DNA of 64,000 bases from positions 62,001 to 126,000 of the forward strand of contig OZ037843.1 in assembly GCA_964035575.1 (NCBI GenBank), written 5' to 3'. Shown here piece after piece: positions 36,996 through 45,687 of the stretch. Source of the DNA: Rhynchopus sp. YZ270_cl-10 (taxonomy: Eukaryota; Euglenozoa; Diplonemea; Diplonemida; Diplonemidae). Made by a program: the position numbers and the translations under genes. Numbering within the stretch: the stretch's first letter is position 1; each line of letters starts with the position of its first letter. The notes beneath the pieces are model-generated. The model had not been told where the DNA came from, searched no databases, and saw nothing but the letters and a program-made list of their open reading frames with translations.

Positions 36996-37345
36996 TTAGT
37001 CCCAAGAGCCTTCACTGATGTCAGAGTCGTGATGCTCAGCATCATCATCAACCTTGGGGTCCTCAGCTGTCGCGTCGCAGTCAATATAGCTCCCGCACGC
37101 TCCTTCTCCTCCTGCACCAGCTTCTCCTCATCCCACCAACCATTCTCTTGTGGCGGCTTGCTCTCGCGCAAACTGCGTGCTACGACCACAAGCTTGTGCA
37201 GCTTTGGTGCAACTAGCCAGTTGCGCCTCTTCTCGCTCATCCACCCATCGTACTGAAGATGCGCTCAGCATGTTGAGGCACAAATGGAACTCAGGGGAAG
37301 AGCTGTGGACAGAGAGGCCAGGGTTTGGGGTGCTGTGTGAGCTAC
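36996..37345 (-). pseudogene. hAT-family transposase C-terminal relic
   Basis: On the minus strand, AERIFSTMG (about 37243-37268) followed by MSEKRRNWLVAPKLHKLVV matches the hAT C-terminal dimerisation signature (ERvFSt..KRNrL..e...L). A preceding TLASLSTALPLSSICAS fits the usual approach to that motif. These pieces lie in different frames, so the gene is broken at several points. The relic ends with an acidic tail and a stop at 36996-36998. The N-terminal zinc finger and catalytic part are missing. This is a plain DNA transposon remnant. Confidence 0.65.
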
Positions 37346-37414
37346 AAACGCTCCCCTTCACTCCTTAGATCAAACATTACCCGTTGTCTTGCAAGAACTT
37401 GCCCAATTCTGCAA

Positions 37415-37660
37415 ATTGACCCCACCACTGCACGGGCGGCTTCCAAAAATGCAAATAAGGACCCTTTTCCACAACCTTCCTTCACAGAAGGGTCAATTTT
37501 ACAAACCCGGATTTTGAGGAAAATTTTAGCCGAAAATGGGCCCACGTATAAGTGACCGGGCTCATATTTCCCAAAATTTAAGTGGTCAAAAAATCCAATT
37601 TTCGAGATTGACCCCACCACTGCACGGGCGAATCCCAAATGTAAATAAAGACGTTTTTGG
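37415..37660. repeat. Dispersed repeat H, copy 1
   Basis: Contains GACCCCACCACTGCACGGGCG twice (37420 and 37610 regions) around AAAATTTTAGCCGAAAATGG. It is an inverse copy of 62817-63000. Shorter relatives appear at 26430-26530, 55375-55470 and 63730-63830. Confidence 0.65.
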
Positions 37661-38163
37661 CCCAAAATAAATCTGCCAAAATTGTGTCCCGGATTGGATT
37701 TTGGACTCCGGACCCCATATTTAGAAATAGCCCTGTGTTCTAAACAATGAGCATCACAGCGGTTGACCCTGGTATTTTTGGTTTTTTTTGAAAATCTCAG
37801 CTCAAAAAATACCAAAAAAAAAAAAAAAAATACAGGCGTATCATCCTTGCGTGACCCCCCCAAATTCTAAAATCTGTGGACAGCGTGCTCTGACATAGGT
37901 TGTACTCATTAAAAAACCGGTAAAAATACAAGTAATGTGTGATGGTCAAAAGTGCAAAATTCCTTCGCCAATGCATTATTTGAGCATTTGTTATACCTGG
38001 AGAATATGGTCAGATCACTCTTCAGACCACCAGCCAACGAAATATACCGTAATTGTACAGAGGTTGGACAGTACAAAAGTTGGGGCTTTTGGCCAACTTG
38101 GCCTGGTGTTGAACCGCATCCCCCGCCACAATGGGCATAAATGTCCTCTTGGTCCGTAAAGGG

Positions 38164-38345
38164 TTAAAAAGAGTGTCTCACGATACACATACAACCACTC
38201 GCGATTGGATAGATATTATAACAAAGGGAATTCAGAACAAAACAACACCCTGCCCACACACTAAATTGCCATGCTTCAAGAGCATGCCTGCCGGGCCAAA
38301 AATTACTGTGGCAAAAAGGCAACAAGACCACCCACAAAGAGTGTG
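38164..38345. repeat. Dispersed repeat B, copy 1
   Basis: Begins AAAAGAGTGTCTCACG, includes GAATTCAGAACAAAACAACA and ends GGCAACAAGACCACCCACAA. An inverse copy is at 43795-43978 and a shorter direct one at about 53745-53865 inside the long-TIR element. Confidence 0.7.
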
Positions 38346-38930
38346 AATTGTATTGGATGGACAGGGGTTTGCACAGTGATGATGTTACTACGACTAGGTT
38401 TTTGGCGATATTACATGTGCATGTTACATGCCATGCCGTGACGTGCTGCTTCATGGTATACGCATGTCATAGAATGTCGCGATTTTTTACGATTCGTATT
38501 TCGGGTTTTGCGAATTTTGTTCCAGAAAAGTACACCCCAAAAATGGCAAAAAAGGTGACATTTTACGTCAAAACACCGCTAAAAGTTACTCTCGGCCGAT
38601 TTCAGGGGGGTTGTGGGCACCTGTGGGGGCTCCCTCCCTGGTGTGGGCCAGCGATCAACGACATAATATGGGAAAAAAAAAACGATCGTTTTTTTTTTCC
38701 TTCACGATCGTGAAGAAAAAGGTGCTTTTTTTTCACGATCGTGAAGAAATAACTAATTATTAGCGTGAAATAAAGTGCACTTTTTTTCACGCCCACGTAA
38801 TTTTGGCTCACGAGTGAGAGTTTATTGCCCGAGCCGCAGGCGAGGGCAATAATAGAGCACGAGTGAGACAAAATACGTGGAAGTGAAAAAACGCACTTTA
38901 TTTCAAACTAATACGTAGTTTTGTTTTACA

Positions 38931-40397
38931 AGTGAAAATGATATTTTTGCTGGGATCCTTCACAAACGAGACGTAAAATAGAGTGATTTTATGAACAAAA
39001 TGTGGGTACCTGTAAGTGAGAGTGTGAATGAGAGTAGGGGAACATGTGAACATCAATCAAAAGCAGGGAAGGGGTTACTTTTTTTGATATATGCCTCCTA
39101 TGACTGGTACTAATTACAAGATGTCACCACTCATCTCGCCTGTAGGGGGGGGGCAGGTGTATAGAGCATCACAGAAGGGGGGTTTTTTTTTTTGCACTCA
39201 TGATCATGGTTTGTTCTGTTGCACATTGATGTTAATCTTGACTTCTTGTGGCGTCTGAGTTGGGGGACTGTTGTTCTGTGTCAACAGCTGTGACATCGCA
39301 ACTTGACCGGCCTGTGTGACTTCGGTGTACCTTTGTGGCATTGCCTGACTGACCCACCCATAGTGGCGTTGCATCTGTACAATAGATGCTCCTGCCTCAG
39401 CGGCTTGAGTCGCAGAAGACCTGCGGAAGCTGTGCCCAGTGTACGAACCGTCCAGCGCAAGCACCCTCGCGACTTCTGCAGGTATGCCGTACATTTTGTT
39501 GATGCCAAGAGGTTGCACACGAAAGGTCCCAGTAGTAGTTCTGTCAGCTGTCGTCTTAGTTCCAGTGATGAAGAAGCGACCCTCCTGTGAAACTGGTGAG
39601 CGCCGGTTCAGGTACTCCTCCACCACACAAAAGTAGATGCTGTCTCTTGGTACCACAAACCTCCCACGCTCCATGTCGGCCTTTTTCACCTTAGCACAGT
39701 GCTGGTACGTGAAGAGGTATCCCACTGGTGATTCCTGATAATTTGTCATCTCAAGCATCAGTGCTTCTGTGCATCTCATTCCCGACAGAAAACACACCGC
39801 GACGTAAGCCTTGCGGACACACCAGTAGCAGTCGCTCAACTCGCTCATCTTGAGAAACATCTCCACTTCTCCCTTCGAAAACGTCTTGCTCTTCTTCGTC
39901 GATTCGTCACTTCCCCAGGTCTTCAGCAACAGCCCGATGCGGTGGTACTCCTTTAGTGAAAAGTCGAACTCCGTCTTGAACATAAAGTTGAGCTTAGAGT
40001 AGCACGACCATAATGAGCTGGCTTTGTAGCTGCGTTCTTCGCGCAGGTGTGTCAAGTAAGAGACCACATGTTCTTCTCTTGGCTGCTTCCGCCCCGTGAT
40101 TTTATTGTGTTGTAAAAACTTATTCCACTCCGTTTTGTATGCAGTGCTTGACTTCAACCCTGCCAGAAGCTCGGTCTCATACAGATCCTCCATAGCCTCC
40201 TTCTTCTTGGTCCTTGGCATGATTTGTAGGGTGGAGTGTGTGGTTTTGTGACTGACAGAAAACAGTGAAACTTTTTTTCACGCCAGTGAAACTTTTTTTC
40301 ACGCCTCCAGCGAAATTACTAAGAGCAAGCGTGAAAAAAAGCTCACTTTATTTCACGCCCCGTTTGTGAAGGATCCCAGCAAAAAGTCATTTTCACA
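38931..40397 (-). mobile_element. Tyrosine-recombinase (Crypton-like) DNA transposon with terminal inverted repeats, copy 2
   Basis: Reverse-complement twin of 34244-35712, with the same TIRs (38931-38986 and 40343-40397), leader repeats and single gene. Sequence beyond the arm differs: here poly-A and ACGATCGT words at 40407-40530, there AAGATCTTG words, so the outer junctions are not shared. Confidence 0.75.
39204..40220 (-). CDS. Tyrosine recombinase / transposase (338 aa), copy 2
   Basis: Identical in sequence to the 34421-35437 product, with the complete catalytic set (R149, H263, R266, H286/W289, Y298). Identity of both protein and flanks means either a very recent transposition, homogenisation of the arms by gene conversion, or one structure assembled twice. 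Either copy could supply recombinase for the shorter derivatives at 41.7-43.4 kb. Confidence 0.85.
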   Translation of the reverse strand: MPRTKKKEAMEDLYETELLAGLKSSTAYKTEWNKFLQHNKITGRKQPREEHVVSYLTHLREERSYKASSLWSCYSKLNFMFKTEFDFSLKEYHRIGLLLKTWGSDESTKKSKTFSKGEVEMFLKMSELSDCYWCVRKAYVAVCFLSGMRCTEALMLEMTNYQESPVGYLFTYQHCAKVKKADMERGRFVVPRDSIYFCVVEEYLNRRSPVSQEGRFFITGTKTTADRTTTGTFRVQPLGINKMYGIPAEVARVLALDGSYTGHSFRRSSATQAAEAGASIVQMQRHYGWVSQAMPQRYTEVTQAGQVAMSQLLTQNNSPPTQTPQEVKININVQQNKP

Positions 40398-40406
40398 TGT
40401 GATATA

Positions 40407-40890
40407 AAAAAAAAAAAAAAAACGATCGTTTTTTTTTTCTTCACGATCGTGAAAAAAAAAAAAAAAAAAAAAGACCGATCACTTTTTCCCAGATTCGTAA
40501 AAAAAAAAAAAAAAAAAAAACGATCGTTTTCACCCTATGTTTTTTGGCCAAAAAAATTTTTTTGGCCGAAAATCGCCTTGTATAGCCACTACAGTACACA
40601 TGGTTTTACCAAAATAGCCGTATTTTGGCTGAAAATTTGACTTGAAAATTTTTTTCATTGTTTGGTCAATCTGAGGTTTTCTTTGAATTTTTTGGGCCAT
40701 TTTATGACCTACTACACCCAATTTTTGGGGGATTTTTTTTTTCTTGGTCAAAAAATAGCGCTTGTTGCCTACTACTGGGTATAGGCTTGTTCAGAGGTGT
40801 GTATTTGGTGTACCCAGACATGGTCAAAACACATGAATTTTGCGTTTTTTTGCATTTTTAGGTTCTCGACCAACCAGGGGGCGACCAATT
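40407..40890. other. Low-complexity AT-rich interval
   Basis: Long A and T runs with ACGATCGT dyads (40424-40530), then AT-rich sequence with TTTTTTGGCC words. No gene; the short open frames are products of low complexity. Confidence 0.6.
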
Positions 40891-41009
40891 TGGGTACTGG
40901 GTACTGGGTACTGGGTACTGGGTACTGGGTACTGGGTACTGGGTACTGGGTACTGGGTACTGGGTACTGGGTACTGGGTACTGGGTACTGGGTACTGGGT
41001 ACTGGGTAC
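40891..41009. repeat. Heptamer minisatellite (GTACTGG)n, about 17 copies
   Basis: Perfect tandem array of a 7-bp unit on the plus strand, GTACTGG in phase. Because 7 is not a multiple of 3, all frames read a 7-residue repeat with no stop, which explains the open frames across it. The unit differs by one base from the array at 63128-63577 read on the minus strand (GTACTGT). Confidence 0.95.
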
Positions 41010-41417
41010 CAAGAGAAGGCAGCTTGACAGCAGCGAAGGCGGAGGCTACGGGGAAGACAAGGTATGTAAATGTTTAACTTTCAGTTACTTGTGTAGATGC
41101 AAACAACACACCCAGTGGTTTGCAGCATTTTATTTTCTTGTGTGCTTTCTCTTCTTTGAATCGAAAGTATGTGAACCTTATTACATCATGATACAATGCA
41201 ACGAGGCCGAAACAGCCTCACTAAGGCCTCTGAAAATAAATGTTCAGACTTGGCACTTACTTATGTTTAGGTGCGCCTCAACCACACGCTTGAATATATT
41301 TAATTTGCCACACCTCAGATAGATTTTCCAGATATGCCTATGTTCAGGTGTTCCAGGCCTCGTCACAAATAGACAAAAAAACAAAAGCCAAAACAACAGA
41401 GAGAGAGCCAACAATTT
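41010..41417. other. Intergenic, no gene recognised
   Basis: Follows the heptamer array. An open frame continues out of the array to about 41322 but has no recognisable domain. I see no repeat with another part of the window. Confidence 0.5.
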
Positions 41418-41720
41418 TTTATCTCACTTGTGTAATAATGTTTAGCCGCGTTTTCGAAATTCCTTCCTGGAGATTACACAAAATACAGTAGACATTATCT
41501 CCGCACACAAAGAACAAAACAAAACCCATGCCGAGAGTAGGCGCAAAAGCAATATGGAGGAGATCTGCGCATGCAACCAAAAGGGTTGCAGTCATAGGAC
41601 TTCGAGGAACTGTTCACCATACCCAACCTTGACGCCCCGTACTAGGTGGTCATACATCATTTGTCAAATATACTGTAGGAATTTCGAAAACGCAGCACAA
41701 CATTATTGCCCGTGAGATAA
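41418..41720. mobile_element. MITE-like element next to YR derivative (303 bp)
   Basis: Inverted ends of about 45 bp with several mismatches (41418-41465 and 41675-41720) share TTATCTCAC, AATAATGTT and GCGTTTTCGAAATTCCT. The end words TTATCTCAC and GGGCAATAATG recall the hairpin modules of the YR elements, so it could be a further derivative. Confidence 0.5.
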
Positions 41721-41724
41721 TAAC

Positions 41725-42560
41725 TATTTATTCGAGTGAAATAAGAACTATTTTATTTCACGCGCCACTAAAAAGGTGCCCGAGTGCGTTATTTCCCGAG
41801 CGAAGCGAGGGGAATAAGAGTGAGAGTCACGAGGGTGCCTTTTTAGTGGCAAGTGCAAGAAAATGTTCTTATTTCACTCAATATGTAATTTTATTCCACA
41901 AGTGAAAAACGTATTTATAGGTGTAAACAGTGGAACGTTGAGCCCACGCTCCACCCCTCACACCACCACACTTCAAATTACAGATTATTTATTGCCTCTT
42001 ACACACATGCCTAAACCCACGCGCAAGTTTGCGGAGATGGAGGATGCATATGACAACTTGTTCGACGACATGAACAGTGGTGTGCAGTACAGGAAAACAT
42101 GGGACGATTTCCTCCGTTTCAACAGACTTTCAGGAGCGAACGAGCCCAGGGAAGAACACGTCGTGTCCTTCAGATCACTCCGTGATCTTTTATTTCACTC
42201 CCCCACCCAATCCTTCACGATTTGCGTGAAATAAAACGTGAAATAAAACGAATCTTATTTCACTCACTTTTTCACCTGTTTACGTTTTTCACGCGTGGTA
42301 TAAAATTACGTATCGAAAACTAAAGTGAACATTATTTAACTGATGGGTGATTCACAAACTGGAATACGTGATACCCACTCGCTATCGCTCGTGACATCAC
42401 TTTTATGATTACACTCACTTCACTCATGAAATCAAAATGCTGAACTCCACTCGCTTCGTGAAGTTGAGCCCCAGTTTGAGTCACCCACCACCTCGTGAAA
42501 TAATGTTCACTTTATTTCATGAGATAATAATTATCTAACTCAGTGAAATAAAACTCGTGT
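41725..42560 (+). mobile_element. YR-element deletion derivative 1
   Basis: A left hairpin (41725-41895, GAAATAAGAAC arms around a CCCGAGCGAAGCGAGGGG centre) is followed by a leader, the start of a YR gene (42008 onward) and a right part with inverted GTGAACATTATTT / AAATAATGTTCAC words (about 42325-42345 and 42498-42525). The central and C-terminal coding parts are absent. Small size with retained ends is typical of a non-autonomous derivative. Confidence 0.55.
42008..42234 (+). pseudogene. Tyrosine recombinase N-terminal fragment
   Basis: Starts MPKPTRKFAEMEDAYDNLF and continues GVQYRKTWDDFLRFNRLSG, then EPREEHVVSF. These parallel MPRTKKKEAMEDLYETELL, STAYKTEWNKFLQHNKITG and QPREEHVVSY of the intact recombinases. 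Homology stops after about 57 residues at an AGATCACTCCGTGATCT palindrome, and the frame ends 20 codons later in terminal-type sequence. The amino-acid divergence shows it is an older or distinct subfamily, not a broken copy of the 34-kb element. Confidence 0.7.
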
Positions 42561-43404
42561 AATTTTGCAGATTATATGCCCTTTGTGTCACTCAATTGTA
42601 ACCGAGAATGTAAGGCAGTGAGTATTTGATCTGCCCTTTATGTCGCGAAATACTATGTTTGGTGTTTTGACGTCTTCCAAGCAGATGGATATTCCCTCAC
42701 TTGCACGCAATCTACCGAGGAACCGACTGCCTTTCTCAAAAGCCAGTACATGTCGGGGTGTCGAGGTCCGTGTCAATACAAAGCGGACCAAGTCGCTCGA
42801 GGTTTGAAAACCGCAAGAACTCGTCCCATTTCTTCTTGTACACCTCCTTGCTTCTCATACCCGCTGAGACTTGGTATCCGTAAGTGTCATACATCCTGTC
42901 CTTCTTCGTTTTGGCAGTGTTTGAGGGGAGTGATGAAAAAGTTCTTTTTTTTACTGAGTGATTTTTTTAACCAAAAGAAAACCGACGCAGGAGCTTTTCT
43001 GGAACTGTTTTATTCTCCCCACCCCAACAACATCACATTTCAGAAAAACATTGTTTTTTCGTTTTTGTTCACTTTCTTTTCTTCTCCCTCACACCTGTTT
43101 GCTGTGAATTAAATTTTTTCGTTTCGGCCTGGTCGCAAACGCGAGTTTTCCTGGAAGCGCAGGAAAAATGACTGGGGAGTGTTGGTGGCTCCGTGACGCC
43201 ACAGAGCCGGCACACTCGTTGAGTGCCTCACAAAACCTCAAATTTATTCCGCTTTGATTTCATTTATTGTCTTCACGCTTTATCGTTGTTGTTGGGTTGG
43301 GAAATAATATTTCATTCTCCCATACATTCTCGGTTACAATTGAGTGACAAAGGGCACATTATCACCCACCTTTGTGGGAATTCACAAAATTACACGAGTT
43401 TTAT
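42543..43404 (-). mobile_element. YR-element deletion derivative 2
   Basis: Bounded by inverted repeats of 65-80 bp (42543-42610 and 43324-43404) sharing ACATTCTCGGTTACAATTGA and AAAATTACACGAGTTTTAT. It carries a YR N-terminal relic on the minus strand (below). The right half is T-rich with nothing else recognised. Confidence 0.5.
42790..42945 (-). pseudogene. Tyrosine recombinase N-terminal relic
   Basis: The minus strand reads KTKKDRMYDTYGYQVSAGM followed by RSKEVYKKKWDEFLRFSNL, matching RTKKKEAMEDLYETELLAG and SSTAYKTEWNKFLQHNKI of the intact enzymes. No ATG is present at the expected start, and homology fades within about 50 codons. It is a third, separate lineage of the same family. Confidence 0.6.
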
Positions 43405-43794
43405 CCCCTTTTTTTACCACATTAACCTCACCTTTCCCGATAACTGCGTTTCTACACCATACATTTCATTCATTAATCACACTCCACATTTACACTCATC
43501 ACAGGATCGTGAAATCTGAACTGCATCTGCGATTGTGATGAGAAGCCTCGCCGCGTCTCCGACATTCAGCAACTCAAAATCCAAAGAGTATCACCCGCAT
43601 CAATCCATTCTGAGTTTGCGGACTAAGATCTGGGGTGGAAGGGGGATGGGTACACTTTGTCAGTCACTGCTATTGCCATTTAACCCAGGGAGCATAGCTA
43701 GTGCAAGAAATTCGACTTTGGAAACCTTCCGGAAAGTCTGTCCTCTGCTTGCGGAGGACGAGGCACAAGAAAATATTGCGTTCCCCCAGAAAAC

Positions 43795-43978
43795 CAGTGC
43801 ACATTTCACACTCCTTGTGGGTGGTCTTGTTGCCTTTTTGTCACAGTAATTTTGGCCCAGGCATGCTCTTGAAGCATGACAATTTAGTGTGTATGGGGCA
43901 GGGTGTTGTTTTGTTCTGAATTCTCTTTGTTATAACATCTGGTTTGTGTAGCGTGAGGCACTCTTTTTAACAAACTTC
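43795..43978. repeat. Dispersed repeat B, copy 2 (inverse)
   Basis: Reverse complement of 38164-38345 with small differences; shares GTGGGTGGTCTTGTTGCCTT and TGTTTTGTTCTGAATTC. Confidence 0.7.
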
Positions 43979-44194
43979 CTGCGGCTGCTAAAGCGTTATT
44001 TCTTCGGATTTAACAACGTACAGCGTAACATAGTGGATTCGCCTGGTCGACACAACCTTTGATAGATATGGGATAACCAACCCCCTTCGACCCCTCGTGG
44101 GTTCACTAAACAAGCCCTCGTGGTAGTTAAACGCGATTGACATTTACATTCCTAGAGATGAAAGAACAAGACAACACTTCTGTACCCGCGCATC

Positions 44195-44470
44195 AAAATT
44201 GTGGAAAACTTTGCACCCCAAACACCCTCAACAACGCCCGCCAAAAGGCGCCCCTTGTTGCTGGGAGTTGGTTCTCATGTTTGATACCTGCACAGCGGGC
44301 ATTCCTCTGAGTCCAACGCATGTTTGGCCTGTCTGCGGCGTTGTACTTCAGGTGCACGAAGACAGGGTCTGGTGGTAAATTTTGCGTAGTGTCGCATTCC
44401 CTCATGTGTGGGTCACTCACACTTGGCGGTCATGTGCCACTGCGTGGGTCTGGGAATTTGGGTACCTGGG
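44195..44470. repeat. Dispersed repeat D, copy 2
   Basis: Inverse, diverged copy of about 21985-22250. On the minus strand a 75-codon frame (44193-44420) contains RPNMRWTQRNARCAGIKHE, and several stretches keep similar wording in the other copy, so it may derive from a transposon gene. No family is assignable. Part of the end (GGGGCGCAAAGTTTT) recurs at about 53484-53500. Confidence 0.5.
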
Positions 44471-44894
44471 TACAGGAAATTTGTTGTGGAAGACATCAAC
44501 CACCATGCATTGAGGAGGGTAAGACAGTGTTCGCAGTTTCTACCTGATAGCATTACAACATTTAACTTCTCCACGGGGGTCTTGGGCCGTTCACTCGGTT
44601 CTACCTTGACTACCGGAAGATATTCTTGAGGCCTTTCTGGTCTCTAGAATATCCGGTCTTCCCGAACGGAGGCACACTTTGTGTGTTACTACGACCTGGC
44701 AATTTCCAGCAGTAGGTTAAGTAATCTTTCTTGTAAATTGTTGGATCATTATCTCCTCAGTGCATGAATGCCCCACGTGACTGGACACTTTTGTGTTTGT
44801 CATGTGGAGCTGTGGTTGCTCTTTCACGACTTTTTTCCTGTTCCTGGGTACCTGTTCCTGGACCTGGACCTGGGTACCTGGGCACCTGGGTGTG

Positions 44895-45030
44895 CCTGTC
44901 GGACCCCAGGGTCCGGCAGTCGGACTCAGGGGTCCGACTGTGAGTCCGACAGTCGGACCCCTGAGTCCGACTGTCGGACTCAGGGGGTCCGACTGTCGGA
45001 CCCCCTCGGACTCCGACAAAAGGGTCCGAC
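44895..45030. repeat. Palindromic GTCCGAC / GTCGGAC array, right
   Basis: About twelve alternating GTCCGAC/GTCGGAC words with CCCTGAGT linkers, as at 33985-34110. The two arrays stand on either side of the YR neighbourhood, about 10.9 kb apart. Confidence 0.75.
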
Positions 45031-45687
45031 ATTTCCAGGACAGACTGCACCGTGTAGGCGAGAAAAAAAAAAATTTGTATAGTGGAGCACACTCTAGGGT
45101 GGCTACACTAATACAACCAAGTTTTCAAAAAAAGAGAAAAAAATAAAGCACAAAAGAAACAAAATGATTAAGATATTATTTTCAATCGAAAGATGGAGTT
45201 TTCCACCAGAGTCGTCTCCTCTTTTTTTATCTTATTTTTTGTTTATTTTTTGCAACTGAACAAACAGGGTACAGCCAGTACACCTTTCCCTAATTGTGTA
45301 GCACGGGTCCTCTTAGCAGGCCGTGGGCTGACAACAAAACTTTTGTGGTTTCGAGCTGCCTGCTCCTCTCCCACGTTCTCTGAACCCCCGGCAGCATCTC
45401 ATCAGTAGGAGCAAGGGTTCCTCTCCAGAAAAATAAAATAAAAGCAAATGAAAATGAAAATGAAAAGTGCTAAAAACGCGGCCTAGTCGAGCACATGCAC
45501 AGGGCGGGAGTTCGAAGTGTTCCGCATAACAAACGGATCAAACTAGAACCTATTTATACCCCAGCCATAAATGGCCACTATTATTTCGTAGCAGGGTCCC
45601 TGTAAATCATTGCTCAGATCAAACAAAAGAAAAATGATGGCGAAGATGTTTAAAAACGTTGGAGTCCCTCGAGAGGTTTCTGTAACC

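Larger units (their letters stand above)
35935..38690. other. Spacer between the inverted YR copies
   Basis: 2.75 kb without an intact gene. It holds a hAT transposase relic (36996-37345), a copy of the GACCCCACCACTGCACGGGCG dispersed repeat (about 37415-37660) and repeat B copy 1 (38164-38345). The interval 35990-36700 shows nothing I recognise. Confidence 0.6.
34231..40406. repeat. Large inverted repeat: two YR transposons facing each other
   Basis: Left arm 34231-35900 and right arm 38744-40406, each about 1.66 kb, are near-identical in inverse orientation, including coding region, flanking hairpin and untranslated sequence. The spacer 35901-38743 is unrelated to them. The arms include more than the TIR-bounded element, so the duplicated unit also carries the hairpin module. 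Confidence 0.85.
43405..45687. other. Gene-free repeat-rich interval before EGF gene 3
   Basis: Contains repeat B copy 2 (43795-43978, inverse), repeat D copy 2 (44195-44470), a tract of CCTGGGTACCTG-like words (44450-44480 and 44845-44895), and the GTCCGAC array (44895-45030). Also present is the motif TAGGGTGGCTACACTAAT (inverse, 45078-45115). Nothing else convincing; 43405-43790 and 45120-45650 hold no recognised gene. Confidence 0.5.

Noticed and set aside
36721-36999. 92-codon plus-strand frame in the YR spacer
   Set aside because: Partly overlaps the hAT relic and its flank on the opposite strand; no recognisable domain.
34244-40397. DIRS/Ngaro-type retroelement as source of the tyrosine recombinase
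   Set aside because: No reverse transcriptase, RNase H or other retroelement gene in or between the copies; a DNA-only YR element fits better.
40797-41027. Open frames across the (GTACTGG)n array
   Set aside because: Same reason: tandem heptamer with no start context, domain or codon bias.
33985-45030. CRISPR-like array interpretation of the GTCCGAC words
   Set aside because: Spacing is irregular and only a few bases long, without unique spacers, and the context is eukaryotic.
45476-45530. tRNA gene (GGCCTAGTCGAGC and GAGTTCGAAG words)
   Set aside because: The A-box-like and B-box-like words are about 26 bases apart, too close for a tRNA, and no cloverleaf forms.
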